Assembly: GCF_002938435.1 (NCBI RefSeq)
Contig: NZ_POQT01000012.1
Coordinates: forward strand, 42,503-106,502
Direction: 5' to 3'
Origin: Blastococcus saxobsidens
GTDB taxonomy: Bacteria; Actinomycetota; Actinomycetes; Mycobacteriales; Geodermatophilaceae
DNA: 64,000 bases
Part shown: piece by piece, positions 46,971-56,335 of the stretch
Numbering within the stretch: position 1 is the first letter of the stretch
Layout of the letters: each line of letters opens with the position of its first letter
Made by a program: the position numbers and the translations under genes
Notes under the pieces: model-generated
Seen by the model: the letters and a program-made list of their open reading frames with translations, nothing else
Databases searched by the model: none
Told to the model about the DNA's origin: nothing

Positions 46971-48460
46971 GAGGTCGCTCCCGCGGGGTGCTCGGGCGCC
47001 GGCTGGTCGATCGCCGGCGAGGGGGCGGGGCGGTCGGCGAGGACCGCGTCGAGGGCGAACACGTCCGACAGTGTCTGACGGCGCACGATCTCGGTGGCGA
47101 CGCCGTCCCGGACGGCTACCACCGGGGGCTTGAGCAGGTAGTTGTAGTTGCTGGCCATCGACCAGCAGTACGCGCCCGTCGCGGCGACCGCGAGCAGGTC
47201 CCCGGGCTGGACGTCCGAGGGCAGCCACAGGTCGCGGACCAGGATGTCGCCGCTCTCGCAGTGCTTGCCCACGACCCGGCACAGCGCCGGCGGGGCGTCG
47301 GAGCTGCGGTTGGCCAGCACGCAGGTGTAGGCGGCGTCGTAGAGGGCGGTGCGGATGTTGTCGCTCATCCCGCCGTCCACGGAGACGTAGTTGCGCACCA
47401 GCGGCGTGCCCGGCGAGCCGGAGGCGCCGAGGCGGACGGGCTTGATCGTGCCGATCTCGTAGAGCGTGACGGTGCCGGGTCCGGCGATGGCACGGCCCGG
47501 TTCCACGGCCAGGCGGGGCACGGGGAGCCCGAGCTCGGCGCACTCCGCGGCCACGACCGCCCGCAGCCTGCCGGCGACGTCGGCGGCACCGACCGGGTCG
47601 TCGTCCGGGAGGTAGGCGATGCCGAACCCGCCCCCCAGGTTGAGCTCCTCGAGCACCTGACCGGTGGCCTCGCGGACGGCGCCCATCAGGCCCACGACGC
47701 GGTGCGCGGCGGCCTCGAACCCGGCGGTGTCGAAGATCTGCGAGCCGATGTGGCTGTGCAGGCCGGCCAGGTGCAGCGCCGGCTCGGACACCACCCGCCG
47801 GGCGGCCTCGAGCGCATCCCCGGTGGCGAGGGAGAACCCGAACTTCTGGTCCTCGTGCGCGGTGGCGATGAACTCGTGGGTGTGCGCCTCGATGCCGACG
47901 GTCGTCCGGATCATCACGGCGACCGGATCTGCTCCGGCAGCCGTCCGCGCCGCGGCCAGAGGCACCAGCCGGTCGATCTCGTCGAAGGAGTCCAGGACGA
48001 TCCGGCCGACGCCGGCGTCGACGGCTGCCCGCAGCTCTACGAGCGACTTGTTGTTGCCGTGCAGCGCGATCCTCCCCGCCGGGAATCCGGCGGCGAGCGC
48101 CACGGCGAGCTCGTTCCCGCTGGTGGCATCGAGGTTCAGCCCGTCGGCCGCGATCCACCGGGCCACCTGGCCGCAGAGGAACGCCTTGGAGGCGTAGTGC
48201 ACGTCCCCCCCGGTGAAGGCCGCGGCGAACTCGGCGGCGCGGCTGCGGAAGTCGTCCTCGTCCAGGACGAACAGCGGGGTGCCGTGCTCCCGGGCCAGGT
48301 CGGTCACCGCCCGGCCGCCGAGGTGCAGCTCGCCGTCGACCCGCCTCGCCGAGCGCGGCCAGACCTGGGGGTCGAGGACACCCAGCTCGGCCGGCGGCGC
48401 ACCGGCGGCCGACGGCGGGCTGATGTTGCCGTGCAGCGGCCCCGCGGGATGCGCTCTCAC
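46967..48460 (-). CDS. lysA: Diaminopimelate decarboxylase
   Basis: 497 residues of fold III PLP enzymes. The PLP Lys is in [10 protein letters not shown]; the Gly-rich [11 protein letters not shown] and the C-terminal Tyr/Cys site ([10 protein letters not shown]) match. It makes lysine from meso-DAP. GTG start ([13 protein letters not shown]) overlaps the argS stop (GTGA). Confidence 0.96.
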   Translation of the reverse strand: MRAHPAGPLHGNISPPSAAGAPPAELGVLDPQVWPRSARRVDGELHLGGRAVTDLAREHGTPLFVLDEDDFRSRAAEFAAAFTGGDVHYASKAFLCGQVARWIAADGLNLDATSGNELAVALAAGFPAGRIALHGNNKSLVELRAAVDAGVGRIVLDSFDEIDRLVPLAAARTAAGADPVAVMIRTTVGIEAHTHEFIATAHEDQKFGFSLATGDALEAARRVVSEPALHLAGLHSHIGSQIFDTAGFEAAAHRVVGLMGAVREATGQVLEELNLGGGFGIAYLPDDDPVGAADVAGRLRAVVAAECAELGLPVPRLAVEPGRAIAGPGTVTLYEIGTIKPVRLGASGSPGTPLVRNYVSVDGGMSDNIRTALYDAAYTCVLANRSSDAPPALCRVVGKHCESGDILVRDLWLPSDVQPGDLLAVAATGAYCWSMASNYNYLLKPPVVAVRDGVATEIVRRQTLSDVFALDAVLADRPAPSPAIDQPAPEHPAGATS

Positions 48461-50118
48461 ATCCGCTCCGGAGCGCTGACGCCGAGCACGGCCAGGCCGT
48501 TGCGGAGCACCACCGCGGTGGCCGCGCACAGCCACAGGCGCGCGGTGGTCAGCGAGGTAACCTCCTCGTCACCCCGGGGCAGGACGCGGCAGGAGTCGTA
48601 GAACCGGTGATAGGTACCCGCCAGCTCCTCCAGGTAGCGGGCGACCCGGTGCGGGGCGCGCAGCTCGGCCGCCGCGACCAGGACGCGCGGGAACTCGCCG
48701 AGAGCCCGCAGCAGGTCGTTCTCCCGCTCGTGGGCCAGCTGGGCCACGTCGACGTCCGCGGCCTCGCCGAGCGCGATGCCCAGGTCGGCCGCGTTGCGCA
48801 GCACCGAGGAGATGCGGGCGTGCGCGTACTGGACGTAGAAGACCGGGTTGTCGTTGGTCCGACGGCTCCACAGGTCCAGGTCGAGGTCGATCATCTGGTC
48901 GACCGAGGCCCGGGCCAGCGCGTACCGCGCGGCGTCGGCACCCACCGCCTCGACCAGGTCCTCCAGCAGGACGACGGTGCCGGCGCGCTTGCTCATCCGC
49001 ACCGGCTGGCCGTCGCGCACCAGGTTGACCAGCTGGCCGAGCAGGATCTCCAGGTTGGCCTCGGGGTCGTCGCCCACGGCGGCCGAGAGCGCCTTGTACC
49101 GGCCGACGTAGCCGGCGTGGTCGGCGCCGAGCATGATCACGACCTTGTCGAAGCCGCGGTCCCGCTTGTCCAGGTAGTAGGCGCAGTCGGCGGCGAAGTA
49201 GGTCGGGGCGCCGTCGCTCTTGATCAGCGGCCGGTCCTTGTCGTCACCGAAGTCGGTGGTCCGGAGCCAGACCGCGCCGTCGGCCTCGTAGACGTGGCCC
49301 TTCTCCCGCAGCCGGGCGACTGCCTGCTCCAGGGCGCCGGTCTCGTGCAGCGTCCGCTCGCTGAAGTAGACGTCGAAGACGACACCGAAGTCCGACAGCG
49401 TGCGCTTGATCTCGGCGAACATCAGGTCGACTCCGCGCACCCGGAAGCGTTCCTGCTGCTCGGGTTCGGACCGCTCCAGCAGCCCCGGCTCGGCGGCGAG
49501 GACCTGCGCGGCGATCTCGCCGATGTAGTCGCCGGCGTAGCCGTCCTCGGGGACCGGCCGGCCGTGAGCGGCGGCCAGGAGGCTCAGGGCGAAGCGGTCG
49601 ATCTGGGCGCCCGCGTCGTTGAAGTAGTACTCCCGCGTCACCGAGGCGCCGCTGGCCTCCAGCAGCCGGCCGAGCGCGTCTCCGACGGCGGCCCACCGGG
49701 TGCCGCCGATGTGCACCGGTCCGGTCGGGTTGGCCGAGACGAACTCGAGGTTCAGCTTCTGCCCGGCCAGGGTGTCGGTGCGGCCGTAGGCCGCCCCGGC
49801 GGTGACCGCGTCGACGGCGATCCGACCGAGCGCACCCTGCGCGAGGGTGATGTTGAGGAAGCCCGGCCCGGCGATGTCGACGGTGGCGATGCCCGCGTGC
49901 CCGCGCAGTTCCTCGGCCACCAGGCCGGCGACGTCGCGCGGCGGCCGGCCGGCCGGCTTGGCCAGGCGGAGGGCCACGTTGGTGGCGTAGTCGCCGTGCT
50001 CGGGGTTCCGCGGGCGTTCGATGACGACGTCGGCGGGTACCTCGACCGGCAGCGCGCCTCGCCCGACGACCGCGCCCACGGCGGTACGAACGACGTCCTG
50101 CAGCTGCTCGGGAGTCAC
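48457..50118 (-). CDS. argS: Arginyl-tRNA synthetase
   Basis: 553 residues of class Ia. The HIGH motif appears as HIGG in [15 protein letters not shown] appears as RMSKRAG. The N-terminal Add-1 domain and the C-terminal DALR anticodon-binding domain are present. GTG start ([10 protein letters not shown]). First gene of a five-gene translationally coupled chain; the argS-lysA pairing is a classic actinobacterial arrangement. Confidence 0.97.
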   Translation of the reverse strand: MTPEQLQDVVRTAVGAVVGRGALPVEVPADVVIERPRNPEHGDYATNVALRLAKPAGRPPRDVAGLVAEELRGHAGIATVDIAGPGFLNITLAQGALGRIAVDAVTAGAAYGRTDTLAGQKLNLEFVSANPTGPVHIGGTRWAAVGDALGRLLEASGASVTREYYFNDAGAQIDRFALSLLAAAHGRPVPEDGYAGDYIGEIAAQVLAAEPGLLERSEPEQQERFRVRGVDLMFAEIKRTLSDFGVVFDVYFSERTLHETGALEQAVARLREKGHVYEADGAVWLRTTDFGDDKDRPLIKSDGAPTYFAADCAYYLDKRDRGFDKVVIMLGADHAGYVGRYKALSAAVGDDPEANLEILLGQLVNLVRDGQPVRMSKRAGTVVLLEDLVEAVGADAARYALARASVDQMIDLDLDLWSRRTNDNPVFYVQYAHARISSVLRNAADLGIALGEAADVDVAQLAHERENDLLRALGEFPRVLVAAAELRAPHRVARYLEELAGTYHRFYDSCRVLPRGDEEVTSLTTARLWLCAATAVVLRNGLAVLGVSAPERM

Positions 50119-50271
50119 CCGGCGAGCGTACTGACCGCCCTTTCCCCGTCCGGCGGGCCGCCCGGCTGCCAGCTCGCGCACAGGCCGGCGACCTAGACTC
50201 GGGCCGGGTACGAGGAGCCGATCCGGCCCCGGCCGCACCGGCGCGCCCGCGCCCCGTAACGAGGAGAGGCC

Positions 50272-51033
50272 TTGGCCAAGGACCGCACCGACAAGTCCCG
50301 CGCGACCGGCGGCGGGTCGTCCCGCTCCGGAGCGGGCGCCGGGGGCCGCGGCAAGGGCGGGCGCACCCGGCCTCCCACGAACGTCGTGGCCCAGCAGCGC
50401 CCCTGGGGGCTGATCGCCGCGGCGCTGGCCGTCGTTGTGTTCGCCGCGGCCGTCATCACCTACGCCGTGGTCGAGGTCCGCAAGGCGGATGCCTCGAAGG
50501 TCGAGTCCATCGACGAGATCGCCGGCGCCGAGGTGTTCGAGTACGAGGGCGCCACCCACGACGACGGCCCGATCGAGTACACGGAGTCCCCGCCGGTCGG
50601 TGGGCCGCACGCCAACATGTGGGCCGACTGCACGGGAACCGTCTACGACGTCGACATCCGGCACGAGAACGCGGTGCACAGCCTCGAGCACGGCGCCGTG
50701 TGGATCACGTACAACCCGGACGAGGTCTCCGACACCGACGTCGACACGCTCGCCGGGCTGGTCGACGGCGTCTCCGGCCGGATGCTCTCCCCGTACGAGG
50801 GGCTGGACTCCCCCGTCAGCCTGCAGTCCTGGGGTCACCAGCTGAAGGTCGACAGCGCTGACGACGAGCGGGTCAAGCAGTTCGCCGACCTGATGACCTA
50901 CAAGTCCGACAGCTTCCCGGAGCCGGGCGCCACCTGCGAGCGGCCGGACTTCCTGGCCGCCCCGCCGCTGGAGAGCGACGACCCCGCCACCGCGCCGGCC
51001 GAGTCGTCCGCTCCCACGACCCCCGCGTCCTGA
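50272..51033 (+). CDS. DUF3105 membrane-anchored protein
   Basis: 253 residues from a TTG start with GAGGAG upstream. A basic Gly-rich N-terminus and one membrane helix (about 46-68) precede the outside DUF3105 domain with the conserved [21 protein letters not shown] and SWGHQLKVD segments. The His residues could bind metal. Divergent from argS, 29 bases upstream of the DUF305 gene. Function of the family unknown. Confidence 0.88.
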   Translation: MAKDRTDKSRATGGGSSRSGAGAGGRGKGGRTRPPTNVVAQQRPWGLIAAALAVVVFAAAVITYAVVEVRKADASKVESIDEIAGAEVFEYEGATHDDGPIEYTESPPVGGPHANMWADCTGTVYDVDIRHENAVHSLEHGAVWITYNPDEVSDTDVDTLAGLVDGVSGRMLSPYEGLDSPVSLQSWGHQLKVDSADDERVKQFADLMTYKSDSFPEPGATCERPDFLAAPPLESDDPATAPAESSAPTTPAS

Positions 51034-51062
51034 CCAGCACCCCCGCCGTCCCGGAGGACCTC

Positions 51063-51734
51063 GTGACCACCCCCGCCGAGCCGGGGCGCCGCCCGCTGCG
51101 CGTCGCACTCCTGGCGGTCGTCGGGATCGGGCTGGTGCTGCTCGGCGGCGGGCTGGCCGTGGCGCTGGGGCTCGGCCGCGGGGCCGCGACGCCGGCGGCG
51201 GACTCGGTGGACGCCGGGTTCGCCCGCGACATGTCGCGGCACCACCTCCAGGGCGTGGAGATGGCGAACCTCGTCGCCGAGCGCAGCGACGACCCGGAGA
51301 TCGAGTCCCTGGCCTTCGACATCTCCGCCACCCAGACCAACCAGGCCGGCCGGATGCAGGGCTGGCTCGCGCTGTGGGGCGTTCCGCTGACCGGCGGCGA
51401 GACGATGGCCTGGATGACCGACGAGGGCCACGGCGGTCACGACATGGCCGGCATGGACATGGGGTCCGGTGCGCTCATGCCCGGCATGGCCACCACGGAG
51501 GAGCTGGCCGACCTGCGCCGCCTGACGGGCACCGAGTTCGACGTCGAGTTCCTGCGGCTGATGATCCGGCACCACCAGGGCGGGTTCGGCATGGCGGCGG
51601 ACGCCGCCGAGCACGCCGAGGTGCAGGCGGTGCGCGACCTGGCCCGCTCGATCGAGCAGTCGCAGGGCGCCGAGACCGGGACGATGACCGACATGCTGAC
51701 CGCCCGCGGCGGCACGCCCCTCCCCGCACCGTGA
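51063..51734 (+). CDS. DUF305 domain protein, Met/His-rich
   Basis: 223 residues. One N-terminal membrane helix (about 15-36), then two DUF305 half-domains with the signatures [16 protein letters not shown] and [16 protein letters not shown]. Between them is [13 protein letters not shown]. The paired HH and Met/His-rich linker resemble DUF305 copper-binding proteins. GTG start. Probably cotranscribed with the DUF3105 gene; no copper ATPase or sensor is nearby. Confidence 0.9.
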   Translation: MTTPAEPGRRPLRVALLAVVGIGLVLLGGGLAVALGLGRGAATPAADSVDAGFARDMSRHHLQGVEMANLVAERSDDPEIESLAFDISATQTNQAGRMQGWLALWGVPLTGGETMAWMTDEGHGGHDMAGMDMGSGALMPGMATTEELADLRRLTGTEFDVEFLRLMIRHHQGGFGMAADAAEHAEVQAVRDLARSIEQSQGAETGTMTDMLTARGGTPLPAP

Positions 51735-51801
51735 GGCCCGCGGGGCGGGGAGCCGCCGTCGGGGCCGCCGTCCCGGGCTGGTAACTTCTTCCCTGCCCCG
51801 A

Positions 51802-51873
51802 GCCCCCGTAGCTCAGGGGATAGAGCACTGCCCTCCGGAGGCAGGGGCGCAGGTTCGAATCCTGCCGGGGGCA
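51802..51873 (+). tRNA. tRNA-Arg (anticodon CCG)
   Basis: A full cloverleaf of 72 bases. Acceptor GCCCCCG/CGGGGGC; D stem GCTC/GAGC; anticodon stem CTGCC/GGCAG with loop CTCCGGA (anticodon CCG at 51835-51837); T stem GCAGG/CCTGC around TTCGAAT. The 3' CCA is not encoded. CGG is a frequent codon in this GC-rich genome. Confidence 0.96.
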
Positions 51874-51879
51874 CGCGAC

Positions 51880-51924
51880 GAGAGGCCCCGGCCACCCCCT
51901 CCAGAGGGGTGGCCGGGGCCTCTC
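51880..51924. terminator. Very strong hairpin between tRNA-Arg and the DUF5313 gene
   Basis: A perfect 19-base stem, GAGAGGCCCCGGCCACCCC (51880-51898) with GGGGTGGCCGGGGCCTCTC (51906-51924), starting six bases after the tRNA and ending three bases before the convergent DUF5313 stop. Confidence 0.8.
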
Positions 51925-51927
51925 TCG

Positions 51928-52428
51928 TCAGCGCCCCTGGCGCTCCCGGTACCGGGCGGCGCGCTTGGCAGCGGCGGCCCGGCGGCGGACCCGGTCCCGG
52001 TCGTCGCGCAGCTGCGCGGCGCGGTCGCGGTACGCGGTCGCGGTGCCCGCCGGGTAACCGGCCTTGACCACCCGGTTCTCCGTCGTCTCGGGCATGTAGG
52101 CCAGCGAGTAGATGAGCCCGAGGAAGATGCCACCGCCGGCGACGGCGACGCGCAGCTGCCAGGGCGCCGGCAGGAAGATCATGACCAACGCGATCGGCAC
52201 GGCCATCTGGACCAGCATGCGGGCGACGTGGCGGAGCCCCCAGGTGCGGGTCGTCGTGTCGTGCAGCACCCAGCGACGGTGCCGTGCGGGCAGCCGGCCG
52301 CCGAGGGCGTACCAGAGCCACCGGTGCGCAGCGGGCCGGACGACGGGCTCGGCCGGCGTGCCGTCGGCGTCGGGGGCCGGCACGTCGAGCGGGCCGAGGG
52401 CATCCGCGGGCGGCTGGCTGGTCGGCAC
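51928..52428 (-). CDS. DUF5313 membrane protein
   Basis: 166 residues. WLWYALGGRLPARHRRWVLHD is followed by two hydrophobic helices (about 72-90 and 92-109) and a basic C-terminus with VKAGYPAGT and a run of Arg/Ala. Typical of actinobacterial DUF5313 proteins; function unknown. GTG start. Confidence 0.82.
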   Translation of the reverse strand: MPTSQPPADALGPLDVPAPDADGTPAEPVVRPAAHRWLWYALGGRLPARHRRWVLHDTTTRTWGLRHVARMLVQMAVPIALVMIFLPAPWQLRVAVAGGGIFLGLIYSLAYMPETTENRVVKAGYPAGTATAYRDRAAQLRDDRDRVRRRAAAAKRAARYRERQGR

Positions 52429-52470
52429 ACCGCCAGCGTAGGGGCGTCGACGGGCCGTCGAGAGGCGCGT

Positions 52471-52769
52471 GACGGGCGTCCCACCGGCTGCACCAGCGCC
52501 CGCCGCAGGGGGACCAGCGGCAGCCGCACGGCACCGGTCGGCGACGACCGGACGCCGACCTCGGCCGGGTCACGGCGCCGACCCCGGTCATCCACGGCGG
52601 GCAGGACAGCCTGGTGGACGTGACCGGCGGCCGGGCCACCGCCGGGGCCGCCCCCGGGGCGGAGCTGCTCGTCGTCGACGGCATGGGCCAGGACCTGCCG
52701 CGCGAGGTCTGGCCGCGGATTCCCGACCGTATCGCCGCACTGGTCGAGCGGGCCGAACACCGGGCGTGA
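52471..52769 (+). pseudogene. 3' remnant of an alpha/beta-hydrolase gene, frameshifted
   Basis: The frame ending at the TGA 52767-52769 encodes DLGRVTAPTPVIHGGQDSLV, then GGRATAGAAPGAELLVVDGMGQDLPREVWP: the C-terminal half of an alpha/beta hydrolase with its HGGQD acid region; the family His is Gln (MGQDLP, usually MGHDLP). Immediately upstream the expected sequence GDDRTP continues only in another frame, so a one-base frameshift lies near 52557. The N-terminal half, including the nucleophile, is absent. It abuts the DUF5313 gene. Confidence 0.72.
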
Positions 52770-52825
52770 CCGCCGCCCCGCCGGGTCTCCCGGCGGGGCA
52801 CCGGCGCGCGGAGCGTCGGTCGACT

Positions 52826-53243
52826 GTGAACTGGGTCACCATCGAGGTGTTCGACGGCGGCACCCCCGCCGCGGCCTGGCTGCGCGCCTGGCACGACTCC
52901 CTGGTCGAGACGGCGGTGACCTCCGGGGCCCGGTTCTGGGACGAGCACGAGCACCGGTGGGGCGTCGTCCTCGAGTTCGTCTTCGACGAGGAGATCCAGC
53001 GCGACGGCTTCCGCGACTCCCCCGCCGTGCGCGCGGCGTTGGACGCCGCCCCCGACCCGGTGAACGCCGGTGCTGGGCTACCCGCACCGCGGTGGCGGCA
53101 GCGGCTGCCGGCAGCCCCGCCGTCCGCACCCCCGGGCCGACGGCCGGACGGCGGCCCTGCCGGAGCCGGACCCGGACGCCGGACGGGTGCTGCCGTGCAC
53201 GCCCTGCGCGGAGCCCGCCGCCGGCCACGCCCTCAGCTGGTGA
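52826..53243 (+). pseudogene. Frameshifted gene of unknown family
   Basis: From the GTG at 52826, VNWVTIEVFDGGTPAAAWLR and FVFDEEIQRDGFRDSPAVRA read as a real protein up to DAAPDPVN. After about 53070 this frame becomes low complexity, while the next frame continues naturally as VLGYPHRGGGSG and ends at TGA 53241-53243. A single inserted base explains both. I do not recognise the family. The end overlaps the convergent SDR gene by 11 bases. Pseudogene or sequencing error. Confidence 0.62.
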
Positions 53244-54003
53244 GCATCCCGCCCTCGACCGGGAGGGTCGTGCCGGTGACGTAGCCGCCGGCGTCGCTGA
53301 CCAGGAAGACCAGCGCCGCCGCGAGCTCGCGCGGGTCCCCGGCCCGGCCGGCCAGCACGCGGGCCATCTGCTGGTCCAGGTAGCCCTCGGGGTACTGGTC
53401 GGTCATCTCCGAGGCGAAGAACCCCGGCGCCAGCGCGTTGACCCGGATGCCCTTGCGGCCCGTCCACTGCTGCGCCAGGTCGCGAGTGAGGCCGATCAGC
53501 CCGGCCTTGCTCGCGGCGTAGGCGGCCTGCGGCAGCCCAGCCGTCGTCAGCCCCAGGATGCTGGAGATGTTGACGATGGAGCTGCCCGGCTGCATGACCC
53601 GGCCGCAGGCCTGCGCCATCCAGTAGCAGCCGTTGAGGTTGACGTCGATGACCTGCCGGAACTGGTCGGGCGCCTCCCGGGTGGCCGGCATCGCGGTGCC
53701 GATCCCGGCGTTGTTCACCAGGATGTCGACCTTGCCGAACCCGGCCATCGCGGCGTCGACCAGGCCCTGGCAGTCCTCGACCTTCGCGACGTCGGTCTGC
53801 ACGGCGATCGCGCGGCGCCCGGCCTCCTCCACCGCCCGCTGCGTCTCGGCCAGCCGGTCGACCCGGCGGGCGCCGAGCACGACGTCGCAGCCGGCCTCGG
53901 CGAGCGTGCGGGCGAAGACCGCACCGAGCCCCGAGGACGCCCCGGTCACGATCGCGACCCGGTCGTCGAGGCGGAACATGTCGAGGATCGTGCGGTCGGG
54001 CAT
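53233..54003 (-). CDS. Short-chain dehydrogenase/reductase
   Basis: 256 residues. Cofactor motif TGASSGLGAV, NNAGI, active-site YAASK (AAYAASKAGLIG) and SSILG Ser are intact. The C-terminus GYVTGTTLPVEGGM is standard. Substrate unknown; being divergent from the PHA operon, an acetoacetyl-CoA reductase-like role is possible but not shown. ATG start (MPDRTILDMF). Confidence 0.9.
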   Translation of the reverse strand: MPDRTILDMFRLDDRVAIVTGASSGLGAVFARTLAEAGCDVVLGARRVDRLAETQRAVEEAGRRAIAVQTDVAKVEDCQGLVDAAMAGFGKVDILVNNAGIGTAMPATREAPDQFRQVIDVNLNGCYWMAQACGRVMQPGSSIVNISSILGLTTAGLPQAAYAASKAGLIGLTRDLAQQWTGRKGIRVNALAPGFFASEMTDQYPEGYLDQQMARVLAGRAGDPRELAAALVFLVSDAGGYVTGTTLPVEGGMLTS

Positions 54004-54131
54004 GCGTGGGTCTCCCCCGGGTCGGGTGCGGCGGCGTGCGGTCGCCACACCGTATCCACCCTGTGCGGTAGATCACCCACCGAGCGGGTAGGAGCCCGCC
54101 GTCCAGCTCCGGGCACCAGGGGGAACGTGGC

Positions 54132-54278
54132 ATGACCGATCTCGCGCAGAACCTGCTCCGCGGCCGACTCGCGCCACGGGTTGCCGCGACGCTGCGCGAC
54201 CGGAGGGTGGATGGCGGAGGCCGCGTCGACCGCGCGCGCCGCGCGGTCGTGGTGCACGAGCAGGTGGGGGAGCGATGA
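54132..54278 (+). CDS. Small ORF upstream of the PHA synthase partner
   Basis: 48 residues, basic (MTDLAQNLLRGRLAPRVAAT onward). ATG preceded by AGGGGGAA. Its stop overlaps the next ATG as ATGA (54275-54278), a coupling arrangement common for real genes here. No family recognised. Could be a leader peptide or chance ORF. Confidence 0.38.
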   Translation: MTDLAQNLLRGRLAPRVAATLRDRRVDGGGRVDRARRAVVVHEQVGER

Positions 54279-54682
54279 GCTCGCCCCTGTGGCGGCAGGC
54301 CTACGACGCCGTCGAGAAGGCCGTGACCCCGAAGGCGGAGGAACTGGTCCGCACGGACAACTTCGCCCTGGGCGTCGCGCTCGCCCGCCGGGTGACCACG
54401 CTCGCCCGCTCCTCGGCGCGCGACCTCACCGCCCGCGCCTGGCACCTGGTCAACCTGCCGGCCGGCAGTGACATCCACCGGCTCCGCACCCAGATCGGCG
54501 CGCTGGACCGCGAGGTCCGCCGTCTCACCGTGGCCCTGGAGAACGAACGACGCCGTGCGCTCCCGCCGCGCACCAGCCAGTCCCGTCCGACGGAGGACAG
54601 CGATGCCGACCGTGCCCAACCCGCAGACGATCCTCGACCGCGTCCGGCGCGACGTCGAGCGCAACGCCCTGCGGGCACGTAA
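54275..54682 (+). CDS. Putative short PHA synthase partner/phasin-like protein
   Basis: 135 residues. A mostly helical body (LWRQAYDAVEKAVTPKAEEL, FALGVALARRVTTLARSS) ends in a coiled-coil heptad segment, IHRLRTQIGALDREVRRLTV, as in the C-terminal part of PhaE/phasin-type proteins. The last 27 residues, Pro/Arg/Asp-rich, are encoded in an 80-base overlap with phaC in another frame. Much shorter than PhaE (about 360) or PhaR (about 200). Its position directly before a short PhaC suggests the activating subunit. ATG start coupled to the small ORF upstream. Confidence 0.7.
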   Translation: MSSPLWRQAYDAVEKAVTPKAEELVRTDNFALGVALARRVTTLARSSARDLTARAWHLVNLPAGSDIHRLRTQIGALDREVRRLTVALENERRRALPPRTSQSRPTEDSDADRAQPADDPRPRPARRRAQRPAGT

Positions 54683-55721
54683 CGGCATCAAGCTGGTCGC
54701 CGGGATCGACCGCCCCGGCGTGGGCTGCAGCCCGAAGGACGTCGTCTGGCAGCGCGGCCGGACCCAGCTGTGGCACTACCGCAACGAGTCCCCGGGCGGC
54801 GTCCTGCACTCCCCGCCGCTGCTGCTGGTCTTCAGCCTGATCAGCCGCAGCTACATCCTCGACCTGTCCCCGGGCAACAGCTTCGTCGAGCAACTGCTGG
54901 ACGCCGGGTTCGACGTGTACATGGTCGACTGGGGCGAGCCGGACGAGCGGGACGCCGGCAACGGCCTCGAGGACTACGTCGACGACTACATCCCGGCGGC
55001 CATCGACCGGGTGCGCGAGATCTCCGGCGCCGACGAGGTGAACCTCTTCGGCTACTGCTTCGGCGGGGTCCTCTCGCTGCTGCACGCGGCGCACCACCCC
55101 GACTCACCGCTGCGCAGCCTCAGCGTGCTCGCCACCCCGGTCGACTACCGGCACATGGGCCCGCTGGCGGACATCTTCGGAGTGGGCGGGATGGAGGTCG
55201 ACTCGGTCCTCGACCGCGACGGGAACGTGCCCCCGCAGATCGTCGTGCAGGGCTTCCGCACGCTGAAGCCGACCGCGGAGGTCACCCGGTACGTCACGCT
55301 CTGGGAGAAGCTCTGGAACGACGAGTACGTCGCCTCCTACCAGGCCATGACCGGCTGGTCGGACGACCACGTGCCGTTCCCCGGGCAGGCGGCCCGGCAG
55401 ACCGCCCGGATGCTGGTCCGCGACAACGGGATGGTGAACGACCGGCTGACCGTCGCCGGAGACCGAGTCCACCTCGCCGACATCCAGGTGCCGTTCCTGA
55501 CCGTGCGGGCCGAGCGGGACCACATCGTGCCCACGGACGCGACCGCGCCCCTGATCGACCTCGTGGGCTCACGGGACAAGCACGAGCTGGTGCTGCCCGC
55601 CGGGCACATGGGTCTGGTGGTCGGCCGCACGGCGGCGAAGACCACCGTGCCCACGATCATCGACTTCCTCCGCCGGCGCAGCGAGACCGTGGGCCGGCGG
55701 TCCGAGGCGAAGGGAGCCTGA
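54603..55721 (+). CDS. phaC: Class III-like polyhydroxyalkanoate synthase
   Basis: 372 residues, the size of class III/IV PhaC, which need a second subunit. The catalytic triad is Cys152 (FGYCFGG), Asp306 (RAERDHIVP) and His335 (LPAGHMGLV), three to four residues offset from Allochromatium PhaC (Cys149, Asp302, His331 as I recall). It polymerises 3-hydroxyacyl-CoA into PHA granules. The ATG at 54603, with GGAGG upstream, lies inside the preceding partner gene. Followed one base after the stop by a GNAT gene. Confidence 0.9.
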   Translation: MPTVPNPQTILDRVRRDVERNALRARNGIKLVAGIDRPGVGCSPKDVVWQRGRTQLWHYRNESPGGVLHSPPLLLVFSLISRSYILDLSPGNSFVEQLLDAGFDVYMVDWGEPDERDAGNGLEDYVDDYIPAAIDRVREISGADEVNLFGYCFGGVLSLLHAAHHPDSPLRSLSVLATPVDYRHMGPLADIFGVGGMEVDSVLDRDGNVPPQIVVQGFRTLKPTAEVTRYVTLWEKLWNDEYVASYQAMTGWSDDHVPFPGQAARQTARMLVRDNGMVNDRLTVAGDRVHLADIQVPFLTVRAERDHIVPTDATAPLIDLVGSRDKHELVLPAGHMGLVVGRTAAKTTVPTIIDFLRRRSETVGRRSEAKGA

Positions 55722-55722
55722 C

Positions 55723-56301
55723 GTGACCGGGACCGACCAGGTGGGCGCCGCAGGGGTGACCATCGCCGCGCTCGACGCGGCGCACACCGACGCGCTCGTG
55801 CGGTTCTTCGCCGGGCTGCCCGAGGGCGATCGCACCTTCATCAAGGAGGACGTCACCGACCCGGCGGCCGTGCGCGGCTGGGCCGAGGACGGCTCGGCCC
55901 GGTGGGTGGGGCTGGGTGACGACGGCGAGGTCGACGGGTACGTGGCGGTCCGCCGGCTGCCCGGCTGGTCCGACCACGTCGCCGAGCTGCGGCTCGTCGT
56001 CGGCCCGCGACGCCGCGGCGCGGGGCTGGGCCGGGTGCTCGCCCGGCACGCCGTCACGGAGGCGATCGCGTCGGGGGCGACCAAGCTCGTCGTCGAGGTG
56101 GTGGCCGAGCAGGGTGCCGCGCTCGCCCTCTTCACCGGCCTCGGTTTCCGCGGCGAGGCGCTGCTGGAGGACCACATCCGCGACCGGTCCGGGCAGCTGC
56201 GGGACCTGATGGTCCTGGCCCACCGGGTGGACGCCACCTGGTCGGCCATGGACACCCTGGGCCTGCCCGAGGCGCTGGACGAGGACGCGACCCCCGCCTG
56301 A
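55723..56301 (+). CDS. GNAT family N-acetyltransferase
   Basis: 192 residues. The acetyl-CoA site VVGPRRRGAGLGRVLARHAV is the GNAT motif A (RxxGxG). GTG start one base after phaC, so it belongs to the PHA operon. Substrate unknown; it could acetylate the synthase, phasin or a small molecule. No extra domain. Confidence 0.88.
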   Translation: MTGTDQVGAAGVTIAALDAAHTDALVRFFAGLPEGDRTFIKEDVTDPAAVRGWAEDGSARWVGLGDDGEVDGYVAVRRLPGWSDHVAELRLVVGPRRRGAGLGRVLARHAVTEAIASGATKLVVEVVAEQGAALALFTGLGFRGEALLEDHIRDRSGQLRDLMVLAHRVDATWSAMDTLGLPEALDEDATPA

Positions 56302-56335
56302 GCTGCCCGGCCGGCCGCCGGGCACCCTGACCACC

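Noticed and set aside
48457..51108. argS with a 330-residue N-terminal extension
   Set aside because: The extension is antisense to the DUF3105 gene and low complexity; the argS family start VTPEQLQ is clear.
51802..53243. tRNA-Arg as an integration site of a genomic island
   Set aside because: No duplicate of the tRNA 3' end and no integrase was seen downstream; the only sign is the two decayed genes.
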